Assembly (NCBI GenBank): GCA_963693365.1
Contig: CAVNZM010000009.1
Span: forward strand, 5,022,001-5,086,000
Direction of reading: 5' to 3'
DNA: 64,000 nucleotides
Origin: Amoebidium appalachense
Taxonomy: Eukaryota; Ichthyosporea
Position numbers and translations under genes: made by a program. Shown piece after piece: positions 13,288 through 25,070 of this stretch (positions are counted from its first letter, which is position 1; the number at the start of each line of letters is the position of its first letter). A model generated the notes under the pieces. It had not been told where the DNA came from. It made no database searches and was given only the letters and a program-made list of their open reading frames with translations.

Positions 13288-14423
13288 GCGCGCGCGCGCC
13301 GTGCATACGTGTCATCGTATGTTAATCAATATTGTCTTCTAATTAAGGGTGTTTTGTTTTTGCCCACAGGCCGAGCTCAGTGTGTTGGCGCATGCGGCCT
13401 ATGAAATCGACAAGTACAGGCCTGAAACATGCTGCATAGTCGGTAGGCACACTAATATTTCTCACTCTCTTCACATCTCCTCCCCCCCCCCCCCCCCCCC
13501 CCTCTCTCTCTCTCTCTCTGTTTCTCTCTCTCTCTCTCTTCCCTCTCTCTATCTCTCTCTCTCCCTCCCTCCCTCTCTCTCTCTCCCCCCTTCTGCCCCC
13601 TTCCCTCCCCCCTCTTCCGCCCTCTCTCTCTTTCTCCCCCCCCCCCCTCTCCCCCTCTCTCTGTGTCTCTCTCTATCTTTCCCTTCTCCTTCTCCCCCCC
13701 CCCTCCCCCTACGCCCCCTTTTTTCTCCCCCTTTCTCCCTGCTTCCCTCCCTCCTCTTCCGCTTTCTCTCTCTCTCTTTCTTCCCCCCCCCCCCCCCCCT
13801 CCCCCTCCCCCCTCTGTCTCTCTCTCTATCCCTCCCTTCTCCTTCTCTCTTTCCCCTCCCCCTGCCCCCCCCCCTCCTCTTTTCCTCCTGGCCCTCTCTT
13901 GCGCGTTCTTGTCCTCCTCTCTCCCGTCGTATTCTCCCCCTAACCTTTCTCACATATGACCCCTGGCCCCCGCTCCCCCTTCCCTCCCCCCCCCCCCCCC
14001 CCCTCTACCCCCCTCCATACACACACACGCACACACACACACACACACACACAGACCACCACCTCCCACAACTCCTTCGCCACAACCACAACCAGTATTT
14101 TACATTACTGTCCCCCCCCCCCCCCCCCCCCCCCCTCCCCCCGGCACCTACCCGTATATGTGTACTACGCACTCTGTAACGCTTAATAACACAGACTCCC
14201 CCTCCCCCTTCCTCAGGCAACTACTACAGCAATAGACAGGACCACAAGAAGGCCGTGGTATATTTCCAGCGGGCACTGAGGCTGGACAGGAGATATCTGG
14301 TGGCTTGGACACTCATGGGCCACGAGGTGTGTGATTGTATCTGGACTAGCCCCCGAAACCCAACACCTGCACACACACAAACACACACAACACGAGCCCA
14401 TGTTTACATGTATAACCACGTGT

Positions 14424-14456
<33 letters not shown>

Positions 14457-14922
14457 CAATTTCGCGATTATGTCGCAACCATGTCGGATCATATAAGCCA
14501 AGCGCTTTATCCGACATAGGTGCGACATAACAGTAGTTGTTCATGATGACAAAGTGCCGGCAAAATCATGTTCACATGAGCTTTGTGTGTGCCTGTGTGT
14601 GTTACTGTTGATTTTTCTAGAGACCATATCCCCAAGCATGCACCCTAGCATCTAGCATAGAATGAGCGTCTCTTTCCTTTTTCTGTTTCTAGCTTCTAGG
14701 CCTAGGTCCCTTTCTCCTCCGACCAATATTTTAGTGCCTTTAATCTGTAGCTGCTGACGTTTTTTTTTGTTTTTTTTCCCTTTGGAAAAAAAAAGGGGGG
14801 GAGGGGGGGGGGGGGGGGGGGGGGGGGATGCATATCCTCTGGCTGCACGTCAATGATCTTACAGGCGCTGGTCCCTCAACCACTAGCCCTTCCCCCCCCC
14901 CTCCCCCCCCTTTCCATACACA

Positions 14923-14983
<61 letters not shown>

Positions 14984-16092
14984 CATTGAGATGAAGAACA
15001 CCCCGGATGCCATCGAAGCCTACAGGAGAGCTATGGGTATGTTATCCCCCCTGCGTACTTCGTACTGTGTTCCCCATTCAACCCCCCCCCCCCCTTCCCC
15101 CTCCTCCTCCTCCTCCTCCTCCTCCCTCCTCCCCTCTCTCCTCCTCTCCCCATTTCCGTCCCTGAGGATTTGTCTGTAAGTGAACGACTATGTCGACATT
15201 CTCGGTTTAAGAGTTAAGATTAAAGCCTTAAACTATATCGCTGATGTTTATGAAAATCTTAAAGTTGAGACCTTTCACTCGTTTCACTTCCCCTTTTGCT
15301 TAACGTAAGAGCCATGTGTTAGATAAAATCCTCAAAGTGGAAGACCCCCTACCATTTCATTTTTCCCGTTTTCCCATGCCCAGCATTTAGTTTATTTGTA
15401 CTGCTTTGGAAGCTATAGGAGTCTGCCCGAAATACCGCCGAGCAATGTCGGAAGAGCCCCTTCCGTGAGAGGGGAGGGGAGGAGAGGGGGGGGGGGGGGG
15501 GGGGGGGAATCAAACCAATAAACATTACAAGTGTGTGATTCTGTTTGTGTGGTTGTCTGTCGGTGTGTGTGTGTGGTCGTGTGTTTGGCTGGAGAGTGTG
15601 TCTGTATCAGTGGGTATGGTTGTGTGTGGGTGTGTGGTGTGTGTCTGTGTGTGTGTTCAGGTGTCCGTCTGTGTGTGTGTCCGTGCGCCGTGTCACTATG
15701 TGTGTGCTCATGTCTCCACCATGCAGACATCAACCCGCGTGAGTTCCGTGCGGTGTACGGTCTGGGCCAGGCCTATGAGATTCTGCACATGTACACCCAC
15801 GCAGCTTACTACTATAACATCGCATGCACACTAAGGTAGCATAGCAACCCCCCCCCCCCCCCCCCCCCCTCCCTCCCCCCCCCCCCCCACCCACCCACCC
15901 ACCCACCCACCACCACCACCACCTCCTCCTCCTCCCTCCTCCTCCTTTTTCTGTCTCGATACTCTTAGTGATGCACGCCCTTTGTGTTTGCTCCTTCTGC
16001 GAAAAAAAATAAAATACAAATTGTGTTATATAGTGTGGTCGTGTACTTTGAACTCAATAACTTAACAAATTGTAAAGCCACCCTCCGCCTCC

Positions 16093-16127
<35 letters not shown>

Positions 16128-18350
16128 ACCCTCCCTAGCGTCCTCCCCGTCCTTCTTCCCTCCCCTCCTTCCAATACCCCGACTGATATGTCAAGAACTT
16201 TTTATTGGTGTTTTTTACTAATTGCCACCAATGAAACTCTGAGGGGTGGTAAAAGATAAAAACAGACATTCACTGGGAGTGCAGGCAGACTGATGGACGC
16301 ATGTGGACCGCACTGGGCAACATCTACAAGCACCTGGGCAAGGTCACAGACGCTATCAACTGCTTCCAGGTATTGCCATACATACTTACGCACACAGAGA
16401 GGGGGGGAGAGGGGGGAGATAGAGAGAAAGGAGAGAGGGGTGAGAGTGTGTGTGTTGGGTGGGGGGAGGGGGGGGGAGGGGAGGGGCGTGGGTGTGTTTG
16501 TGTGTGAGCGAGAGAGAGAGAGACGGGGGGAGGGGGGGTGTTGGGGGGGGGGGGGGGGGGGGGGGGGGCAAAGAGGGGGGAAAGAGAGGCATTTTGTCCC
16601 ATCCCCCCGCACTCTCTTGACGACACCTTAACATACTATTGCCCCTTTTTACCTATAAAATAGTTTCATTTTCATCCCCCGCGCCGACCCATCATAAAAA
16701 CCCCTCCCTTTCATCTCTTCCCTTACCCCCTCCCCCTTCTCCCCCCCCCCCCCCCCCCCCCCCCCGCCCCACCACCACCACCACAACCACCACCCACCCA
16801 CCCACCCCTTCCTCCCCTCGCCACAGGTTTTCCAACCCGTTTCTACCCTTACACTAGCCTCCTTTTCACCGACACCCTTGCCGTTGATGATCTCCCATTA
16901 TTCCCTCGTTTCACACACACACACACTCATTCACTCACTCACTCACTCACTCACTCACTCACTCACTCACTCATTCACTCACTCACTCACTCACTCACTC
17001 ACTCACTCACTCACTCACTCACTCACTCACTCACATTAAACCCCCCCCCCCCCCCCCCCCCCCCCCCCGTCCCCTTGCCCTCAACCTTGCCCCCAAACAC
17101 ACACACATGCACACACACACACATGCACACACTATCGAAACCCCCCCCCCCCCCCCCCCCCTACACACACACACAACACCACCACTACCACCACCACCAC
17201 CACCACTGCAGACACACACACACAAGCGCACACACAGCATGCCTATCCAACGGTACACAGGCACCAACTCATTTTTATAATTAATTCCTTGTATGGTTTT
17301 TTATTCTTATCATTTTTTCCCAAATGCAGCGTGCAGCACAAGATGCCAGCCAGCGTGGGTCTGCGCTGTTTGAGCTAGCCCAGCTCTATGAGGAGAAGAA
17401 GGATAACGCCCAGGCAGCAGCAAACTACATGCGATACATCCACCACTGCCAGGAGCAGGAGGTACGTGCTGTGCGTACGTGTGATGATTTATGCCCTGCG
17501 TGGGTGCAGGTGGCTGGGTGCGTGTGGGCGCATGGTGGGGGAGGGCGTGGGGGGAGGGGGAGGGGGGGGGGGCGGGGGTTGGGTGGGGGGGGGGGTTGGA
17601 GAAAGGAGTGGGGAGGGGCGGAGGGGAAGGGAGGAGGGGCGACGGGTGGGTAGGGGTATGGGTGAGGGTGTGGGTGGGTGGGTGTGGGTTCCCAGGTTGG
17701 GTGGGTGGGTGTCTCCCTCCCCGCCTCCTTTCCTGCCTCTTTCCTGCCTCTTTCCCTCCGTTCTTCCCCTCCTCTTCCCCTCTCTCCTGATCTCCCTCCT
17801 TTTCTACCTACCGTTGCTCATCCGTCATTTTCCTCCCCTCTTGTCTTCCTCTCTCCATTCTCATCCCCCCCCCCCCCCCCCCCCCCCCCTTCCGGTCTCT
17901 GGCTGGCTTTTTCCTTCCGAACCCCCAATTATTCCCTTCCCCACCCGTCCCTCTGCCACCCACTCCCGTCCCCCTCTTTGACGGGTTCTCGGAATCCCCT
18001 CCCACTACCCATCCTCTCCTTCTTTTGTTACCTACCCCCTTCCCCCCCCCCACCCACCCACCCACCCTCTTCACCCCCCCTTGCCTAAACATTTATGGGA
18101 AAGGGGGTAAAATGTGTGTGTGTGCATGTGTGTGCATTCGTGTACGTGTGTGTCCTTTGCTCACCCGTGGTTGTTCGTCAGATGGATGATGACCAGAACA
18201 TGGTGCGTGCCTACCTGTACCTGGCCAGGCACCTCAAGGATGTGGGCCGCTATGCTGATGCAGAACACTTTGCTGCAAGGGTACGTGCTGTGCACACACA
18301 CACACGTAGATGCCAGCGCCTGAAGTCCTCCCGCCCCTTCCTCGCCCCGC

Positions 18351-18381
<31 letters not shown>

Positions 18382-18464
18382 GTGTGCGCACGCACGCAGC
18401 GGAGGCACGGACACACTCACAGGCGCATGGGTTGTAGAATGCATGCATTCCGTAAGATCCTTCG

Positions 18465-18497
<33 letters not shown>

Positions 18498-18971
18498 ACC
18501 CCCACCCACACACACACACACACACAGACACACCTACGCACACACAAAACACACAATGATACACCCAAAAAAGAGAGACGAGGACAAAGTGTGCTTTTTT
18601 ATTGGGAAGGGGCAGGGGGAGGGGGGGGAGGGGGGAAGAAAAGGAGGGAGAACGGGAAATGAAAATTTTGACTGTCTTTTATCTGTCGGCACTGGTTCAG
18701 GCGATATCAGGCTAACAACACAAACTGGGCCATACTCCTTTCAAGGCGCGCACTTGCACACACAAACACACACACACACACACACATCTCCCACGCCCTT
18801 GCATGGATCTTAGTCCTATTTCTCACCCATCCTCTTCCCCCCCCCCCCCCCCCCCCCCGGGCATCTATTCTCACTCACTCTTTCTCCTCCTTCCCGCCTT
18901 CTTTGCCCCCTCCCCCCCTCCTCCCTCCTCCCCTCCCCTCCCCCTTCCCCTCCCCCCTCCCCCACACACGC

Positions 18972-19018
<47 letters not shown>

Positions 19019-19214
19019 GGTATGCCAATACAGTGGCCGAGAGAAGGAAGAAGCCAAAGAACTTCTCCTGCAACTCCGTGTACCCCCGAGACAGGGTGGG
19101 GTTCCACGCACACCCCTGGGCCCGGCAGGGGGGCTAGGCCATGTGGCACAGACACCAAGTAGGGGTGGGGATAGCAGCAGTATGAGTCTAACCCTGGATG
19201 ATGTGGATGATTAG
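5411..19214 (+). CDS. CDC23: Anaphase-promoting complex subunit 8 (CDC23/APC8), complete
   Basis: CDC23/APC8 is a tetratricopeptide-repeat scaffold subunit of the APC/C, the nuclear ubiquitin ligase that triggers anaphase and mitotic exit. Seventeen exons were joined by phase and by similarity: 5411-5508, 6183-6282, 7081-7188, 7808-7850, 8878-8983, 9575-9711, 10825-10929, 12300-12410, 12917-13023, 13370-13442, 14217-14326, 14982-15036, 15727-15835, 16285-16369, 17330-17461, 18182-18280, 19020-19214. They sum to 1773 nt, giving 590 residues against 597 in human. The start is the ATG just after the acceptor at 5403-5404; the stop is TAG at 19212-19214. The only uncertain junction is the exon 6 donor (9707 or 9711); 9711 keeps the frame. 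The C-terminal tail is short and ends in acidic residues (LTLDDVDD). Confidence 0.96.
5645..5841. repeat. Opposed C-run and G-run in CDC23 intron 1
   Basis: A C homopolymer of roughly 75 bases (5645-5720) is followed by a 20-odd base A-rich spacer, a G homopolymer of about 57 bases (5743-5799), a short GT patch and another G-run. The C and G arms are perfectly complementary, so the region can fold back on either strand. Exact lengths of such runs are unreliable in any assembly. Confidence 0.8.
6310..6956. repeat. (CA)n, poly-A and (GA)n compound microsatellite, CDC23 intron 2
   Basis: CA arrays at 6319-6405 and 6510-6545, an A-run to about 6575, (GA)n at 6740-6818, then CA and a G-run up to 6944. 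No coding exon is seen here. Confidence 0.85.
8316..8502. mobile_element. Candidate 187-bp inverted-repeat element (MITE-like) in CDC23 intron 4
   Basis: The ends are inverted repeats: the left begins CTTTCACTGAAAACGGCC and continues CCAATCAGA, and the right end read backwards begins CTTGCACTGAAAACGGCC and continues CCAATCAGA. Similarity persists for about 45 bp, to TGCGAT. The element is flanked by the 5-bp direct repeat CAATG (8311-8315 and 8503-8507), a likely target duplication. It has no coding capacity. The superfamily is unassigned: the CACTG motif is seen in CACTA/CMC-type elements, but the 5-bp duplication does not settle it. Confidence 0.7.
8679..8792. repeat. (TCAC)n/(CA)n microsatellite, CDC23 intron 4
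   Basis: Degenerate ACTC units pass into CA with a CG-alternating patch (8741-8755) and then pure CA, about 85 bases before CDC23 exon 5. Alternating purine-pyrimidine DNA of this kind can form Z-DNA. Confidence 0.8.
9468..9574 (+). repeat. Three diverged tandem units ending in the acceptor of CDC23 exon 6
   Basis: Units start TGACTGGTATATATCCCT (about 9468), TGACCGGTATAGACCCCT (about 9510) and TAACCGGGATATAACCCC (about 9550). The third unit runs into the 3' splice site (GATGCAG, AG at 9573-9574). Confidence 0.6.
9718..10316. repeat. G-run and (GT)n block, CDC23 intron 6
   Basis: Immediately after the exon 6 donor the plus strand is almost pure G with T or A interruptions, then (GT)n at 10051-10094 and another long G-run at 10254-10304. 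It has strong G-quadruplex potential and no coding signal. Confidence 0.85.
11503..11636 (+). repeat. Two-copy tandem repeat (about 80 bp), CDC23 intron 7
   Basis: The sequence CTCTGCGTTTTAAACATGCT, followed by TATCTGCAATAAGG, at about 11503 recurs almost exactly from about 11583. C/T-rich DNA separates the copies. Not coding. Confidence 0.75.
14468..14530. other. Near-perfect 63-nt hairpin in CDC23 intron 11
   Basis: The 22-base arm TTATGTCGCAACCATGTCGG (plus AT) at 14468-14489 pairs with 14509-14530 at 20 of 22 positions. The 19-base loop is itself partly self-complementary (ATAAGC against GCTTTAT). It could be a tiny foldback element or a structured RNA; sequence alone cannot say which. 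Confidence 0.7.
16913..17036. repeat. (ACTC)n tetranucleotide array, CDC23 intron 14
   Basis: About 27 units of CTCA/ACTC, with occasional CATT variants, form a clean tetranucleotide microsatellite next to a C-run at 17041-17068. Confidence 0.9.
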
Positions 19215-19446
19215 GGTTAAAATGAAAATTGAATTTGGAAATATCTTAGTATTGGGATATACCCTCTACTCCCTCATCTCTTCCACACCTCCCCCCCCTC
19301 CCCCCCCCCCCCCCCCTCCCCCCGCCCCTCATGCGCATACCACATACACACACCAGCATTGCCACCAAACACCCACTAGTAGTTTTTTCTTCTTTTGACC
19401 GGGTCCCTTACTTGCCCTCACTCTGTCTCCTCTCTTGTGACCTCCC

Positions 19447-19482
<36 letters not shown>

Positions 19483-19547
19483 CCCATGTGAAACCGCTAC
19501 AAACCACCTGACAGGAATACCGTGTATATATAACAAAACACATGCAT

Positions 19548-19589
<42 letters not shown>

Positions 19590-20088
19590 TCACACACACA
19601 CACAGCACAAGCATAGGTTAGGTCTTTATAACTTTTGCCATATGCAAGAACACAAAGAAGTCCACATGTTGAATGTGCAAGTGTGATACCTCTTTTTATT
19701 TGCACAGATCGGAGGGGAAAAGCATTATCTTCCAAGCACAAATGCCCTTTTTTCTTGTGTTATTTTTCGGTTCTGCACACACCACCTCTGTACACAGACA
19801 CACACATGCAACATGGTGAGAGATTTATGACATGCAAGATTTATGTTTTCTGTTGTCCCCTCCCGTTTCCGTATGATTAAATGCAAGTTATTAGCAAACA
19901 TAGTGATGATCCTAGCTATAATGGTTATGGTTAGATAGTAATGAATCATTTTGCTGGTATTTTGGCACCCACGTAACGAATAGAAATAGGTGGTGCTTAG
20001 TCTTTGTATGTACACCCTACGAAATAAAATGTTCTTGCCAGCCTGCGGTCGGCACACAAAGTACGTGAATGGCTATACATCCGTGCAG

Positions 20089-20121
<33 letters not shown>

Positions 20122-20150
20122 AGGAAAAAAAAAAAAAAAAATTCTCCCTC

Positions 20151-20204
<54 letters not shown>

Positions 20205-20495
20205 GACACACACAGACACACACACACACACAAAAAAAAAAAAACGGCAATTGATGACGTCAACATCACATCTGACCCATCATAGCGCACGAAAGCCGGC
20301 GCCTTCAACAGGCCTGGATTGAGACGAAGAGAGGAAAAGTGGCAAGGGAGTTTTAGTAGTAATGATGATGGTGAGTCTGTACATGTGGGGGTGCGCATGT
20401 GTGCGTTTGGAGGGTGGCGGTGTGGGTGTGGGTGCACGTGCTTTTTTTTTTTTTTTTTTTTCTTTTCTTTTTTTTTTTTTTTTTTTTTTTTTTGT

Positions 20496-20531
<36 letters not shown>

Positions 20532-20836
20532 TAGTAGCTGACACGACATTCAAAACCAAAGCTGCATTAGCCAATCATGTGGCGATGTTTTACTCCATCC
20601 ATGGGCCTTTTGATCAATGATTTTTATTCATTTTTGCCGCCGAGTCCAACTAGGGCATCTCAATGAGGGAGGCTCCACTGTATATGAACAACTGTGAGTC
20701 CCAAATAATATGTGAAGGTGGTGGCTCGTGCATAAGGGCTAGATACGAAGACACCATACACATCACACTCCCCAGGAAGTTAAAAGTAATACATAAAAGT
20801 ACTCGGCTATTATGGGGAGAAAACTTTCAGGGTTGG

Positions 20837-20882
<46 letters not shown>

Positions 20883-20991
20883 AGAGCAAACTGTAGTATG
20901 CAGTATAGGTAACATGCATTCATATGCACTCTTCGTATACCATGGCCAGTCATGGCACGGGCTGTATGACATATAATCATCCTTGCGTACT

Positions 20992-21024
<33 letters not shown>

Positions 21025-21067
21025 CAATATCATCAAATGTCCATTTTCCTCTTTCCCTAGGGCCTCC
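19215..21067. other. CDC23 downstream region, no gene recognised
   Basis: Contains CA arrays (19552-19605 and 20157-20231), C-runs (about 19449-19488 and 20090-20119), poly-T (20443-20493) followed by a G-run, a G-run (20838-20881) and a poly-A tract (20996-21024). An AATAAA at 20023-20028 could serve CDC23, but at 0.8 kb past the stop this is weak. No exon with family similarity was seen. Confidence 0.5.
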
Positions 21068-21391
21068 TCAAAAAGTCGGTGCACGGGGGTGCTTGTCCAC
21101 CGCAGCAGGCTCCTCCAGGCGTCCAAACTTCTCGTCCACCGTCACCCACCCCTCAGGTATCTCCGTCCTGCCCGACTCGTTGCGGAAGTAAGGGTTGTCG
21201 GCAATGCGGCGGGCCCACGTGTGGGAGGCAGGGGTGTCAACGTCGGGAGGGACGCAGAAACGGTCACCGGCTCCGCGTTTCATGGCGTCCTCTGCAAGGA
21301 TTTCGTTGGGGAGAAAGCCACCGGCGGGGTCGCGGTAGCCCTGTGTTTCCTTGTCCATGGTAGTGGTGGTGTGTGGAAAGTCTTGTAGATT
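21068..21391 (-). CDS. Uncharacterised 96-residue protein
   Basis: The minus strand has an intact frame from ATG at 21358 (context ACCATGG, close to the eukaryotic start consensus) to a TGA ending at 21068. Upstream, a clean 3' splice site (CTTTTCTTTCAG) ends at 21392, leaving a 33-nt open leader, so a 5' exon is expected further right. The protein starts MDKETQGYRDPAGGFLPNEI and includes HTWARRIADNPYFRNESGRT and IPEGWVTVDEKFGR. It is mixed in composition and not low-complexity, unlike nearly every other frame in this interval. There is no signal peptide or membrane segment. I do not recognise the family. The frame could continue upstream through the splice site. Confidence 0.5.
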   Translation of the reverse strand, partial: NLQDFPHTTTTMDKETQGYRDPAGGFLPNEILAEDAMKRGAGDRFCVPPDVDTPASHTWARRIADNPYFRNESGRTEIPEGWVTVDEKFGRLEEPAAVDKHPRAPTF

Positions 21392-21734
21392 CTGAAAGAA
21401 AAGGGAGGGAAAATGATTTGGTAGAGCAGAATATTACTTTCGAACTCCCTCGGTTCCTGTCTGGGGGAGCCTCAGGAAAAAACGGTAGGGAACAAGGAGA
21501 AGGGGACGAAGTGGAAAAAAACAAACGTGACAGAGTCAGGTACATGTAGTAGCCCTAATGTGAGAGGTTTTTTCTGCACGTTAACGTTACTGTCTGCAAG
21601 CTGATGTGACTGAAAGAAGAATTGTTTCTGTCTATGCGGGAGCTTATATGTTCGGATCTCATGTGCTGGCCCAGGATGGCATGCCCTGATCATGACGTCC
21701 CTTTAATACACTTTACGTGTGAGTTTCCCCTCAG

Positions 21735-21919
21735 GCTGTCACAAAACGTGCTGATGTACCCCACCTGCACCACTCGGGTAAGACATGTTCTTGTGCAGAC
21801 TAGAAATAAACTAGCAATCAGTGAGAGAACGAACGTAAAAGGAACTCCCTCGAGCTCGAGCTCGACACGGGGAGGGTGTGTGACAGGGGTACCGGTGTGT
21901 GTGTGTGTGTGTGTGTGGT

Positions 21920-21952
<33 letters not shown>

Positions 21953-22198
21953 GTAGAAATTTAAATTCAACTTAATGGGGTGGAAGGGATTGAGAAAAAC
22001 AAACAAACGAACAAACGAAAAAGGTGACTAACGATGTACCCGCAGTTCTTTGCCAACGAAAAAATGTACCCTGTCCAGCTAGCTGTCCAATGTACACAGG
22101 ACACAAGAACCGGAGGTTATGCCAGCAGCTGTCGGGCAGGCACGATACCGATTTGTAATGTGACAACGATATTAAACAGAGCGTCAGCTACCACTTGA
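21735..22198 (+). CDS. Two candidate plus-strand exons of an unknown gene
   Basis: Candidate exon 21735-21777 has a good acceptor (TTTCCCCTCAG) and donor (CGG|GTAAGA). Candidate exon from 22046 has an excellent branch site and acceptor (GGTGACTAAC then GATGTACCCGCAG). In one joined frame the second exon runs about 50 codons (FFANEKMYPVQLAVQ near its start) to a TGA at about 22196; a second phase is also open for about 39 codons. No family is recognised and upstream exons were not found. It could equally be a spliced non-coding RNA. Confidence 0.3.
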
Positions 22199-22539
22199 GA
22201 ACGTGTTGTCATTTGGGTGCTTGTGCGTGTGCGCGTGTGCCTTCGTGCGCATTTGTGTGTGTGCGCGCGCATGTGCTCATGTGTGTGTGTGGGTGGGTGG
22301 GTGCGCGTCACACAGTGTGTGTGGGTGTGAGTCCGTCACAAAATCAGACGGCATGGGCGCACATGCACTATATACAGGTACCGATCATTGCTATGGGCAT
22401 GTGCATTACAACCATGTATAGTAAACGCACAACGCAACAGAACTGCGGTCACCAGCTGTTTGATTATCAGCACGTGCATGTTGTCCGCTAGGTTAATTTT
22501 CCCCTAATAAAGGGGCAACACCTGCGCGCGTGGCATATA

Positions 22540-22661
22540 TGCATTCTCCCCCCCCCCCCCCCCCCCCCCCCCCCCCTTCCCCCTCTCTCTCCGGACCCTA
22601 CCTTCAGTGGATGACATCGTGGGCATGTGCCTTTTTTTTGTGCATGTGGATTTGCGATGGC

Positions 22662-22694
<33 letters not shown>

Positions 22695-22754
22695 GCGTGT
22701 GTGTGTGCGTGTGTGTGTGCGTGTGTGTATGTGTGTTCTTTTTTTTCTTTTTTT

Positions 22755-22797
<43 letters not shown>

Positions 22798-22798
22798 A
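22540..22798. repeat. C-run, GT/GC array, poly-T and G-run cluster
   Basis: C-run at 22548-22576, (GT)n with GC steps at 22664-22736, a T-run at 22739-22764 and a G-run at 22765-22796. No coding signal. Confidence 0.85.
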
Positions 22799-23099
22799 TG
22801 CTCTTCGTGGCTGACAGTGTGTGTGCATGCGAGTGTGCGTAAGCACGCCAGCTAGTGCTACCACCACACTGAGTGTGCACTTTACCAGTTGCCAGTACGT
22901 GCAACCATGCTGGGGTGCCTTTAATTAATTCCCTTGATGCTAAAGCCACAGCCCTGGGCTTACCAATTATGTACATTGTACCGTGGGAGATTTATCTCAG
23001 CGCTAGAATAGACACACGTATCATATGACTTGTATATATCACACGTATACTTCAATAGTATCTAACACACGAAAAGGCCGGAATAAAAAAAAGTAAGAA

Positions 23100-23327
23100 T
23101 AGAGTATGATGGATATTTATGATTGTACAATAAGCGAACCGCCATATACATGATAGTGATACACAGCATCTAGCCATTTTATATTTCTTCCTCCGGAAAG
23201 TACCTAAATTACGTAATTTATACCTAAATTACGTATACATAATAATTTTCAACCCCCGGGTTCTAAATAAGCCCCCCCCCCCCCCCCCCCCCCCCCTCCC
23301 CCCCTCCCCCCTCCCTCCCCCCCCCCC

Positions 23328-23362
<35 letters not shown>

Positions 23363-24304
23363 AGAAAAGAAAACAAAACAAAACAAAAAAAGAAAACACA
23401 GACATTTACGTACACACACAAACACTTGACACACACCGTGCCACTAACCCCACCTCCCTTCCCCCCTCCTCCCTCCTCCCCCCCTCCCCCCCCCCCCCCC
23501 CCCCTCCCCCTCCCCCCCCCCCCCCCCGGCCCCCCCCGCCCCCTGCCCCCCTCGCCCACACTAGTACTCCCTCCACACGCATGTTTACCGGCCGGCCAAC
23601 CCATTCAAGAAACGCTTCCCCGGAAAGAGGGGGGGAAAGGAAGTGGGGTAAGGGGAGAGGGAGAGCTCGGGGGGGGGGGGGGGGGGGGAGGGGGGAGGGG
23701 GGGGGAGAGGAAGAATCATAAAAAAGGGGGGGGGGGGGGGGGGGGGAGGGGCGATGGGCCCGAGGGTATATATAATATCGTACGGCCACATGAATACGAT
23801 GGACGCAGGCTGCCGTGCACTGCACAGATGTGTACGGTGTTGCTATTAATTAATATTCTGCATGACAGCCGCATGGATCATGCGGATGACCTAGTCACTC
23901 TGAGTGCTGTCGCCCTGCGGCCCCTTTTTTTTATTTTTATTTTTATTTATTTTTTTATGTGGCCGCAGGCGACAGCGTCCCGCAGCGTAGTAGGACCCAG
24001 CCACTTACGTAAGCCAGCGGGTACAAAGCCTTGGAGACCAAGAATGACCATGCATCCTCGTGCTTGCAGTACCAGAATTTCAAGAAATGTTGTTTGGCCG
24101 GGCGCACCTAAAAACCCAATAAATGTTCACTTGGATAGGATTTTGTCGGAAGCTGTTACTGTGCTTTGTTTGCGTGAGTTTTGTGTGTTCGAGAAAATCC
24201 CTTTTTCTTTTTAGTCTAACCAATAAATTTCGGATGGTAATCGTTTTTAGAAGCTTAACATTCGTTAAGGTTGCGCGTGCGCACATTGGTGGCACACACA
24301 CACG

Positions 24305-24343
<39 letters not shown>

Positions 24344-24382
24344 GCACGCACGCACACACACACACCGGCGCGCGCGCGCGCG

Positions 24383-24421
<39 letters not shown>

Positions 24422-24428
24422 ACACCCA

Positions 24429-24467
<39 letters not shown>

Positions 24468-24923
24468 CATTGCAGCAGCCCCCCCGCTCCCCCACCCCCC
24501 ACCCCCACCCCCCAACCCCACCCACCCACCTCCCCTCCCGTTCTCATGTATCAAATCTATTTAATTAGCAGCCCCTCCCCCGGCCCCTGAAAAAAAGAGA
24601 GATTTTGAATGCAATGGCCCAATACATAAATATTAAAAGTGCCTTCATATGATATCACAAACATAATAAGCTGGCAATCAGCCGAAGTGGACCCCCCCCC
24701 CCCCCCCCCCCCCCCCACAAAAAGCAAAAAAAAGGAAATTGATCACCAAAACCAAAATTTAATCGCAACTAAACTTTGCACCGTGTTTAGTAGCCGCGAC
24801 ACCTTGCCTAGTACAATAGTGCTAACTAAAAGGCTTAGCAACCAATGAAGTCTCATGAATGCACATCATGAAATATTAAAGCTTTAAGTAGCACCCATCC
24901 ATCGTGTGCAGATTTTTGATACA

Positions 24924-24957
<34 letters not shown>

Positions 24958-25070
24958 TTCCCACCTGTGTTTTAAACCTAAAAAAGTCCGGGGGAGAGGG
25001 GGGAGGGGGGAGGGGGGAAAGGGAGAAACGAAAAGAAATTAAAGAATGGTGGATGGGGACGTCCCGGTCC
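23100..25070. repeat. Third, degenerate copy of the duplicated 3' flank
   Basis: TTTATGATTGTACAATAAGC at about 23118 and GATACACAGCATC at about 23158 match 26.09-26.15 kb and 33.58-33.64 kb. GCACATCATGAAATATTAAA at about 24861 and the following TTTTGATACAGGCCCCC match 26.55-26.61 kb and 34.20-34.26 kb. The homologous segments are interrupted, and no F-box coding sequence is retained. Confidence 0.55.

Larger units (their letters stand above)
10825..19214 (+). other. CDC23: CDC23 exons 7-17: TPR superhelix and tail
   Basis: Exon 7 has [15 protein letters not shown], exon 8 [12 protein letters not shown], exon 9 [20 protein letters not shown], exon 10 [14 protein letters not shown], exon 11 [20 protein letters not shown]. 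Exons 12-13 have [18 protein letters not shown] and [10 protein letters not shown], followed by YYY. These are the strongest APC8 signatures and form consecutive TPR helices. Exons 14-16 continue the TPRs; exon 17 has the last helix ([13 protein letters not shown]) and the tail. Most exons start and stop within TPR units. Confidence 0.94.
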
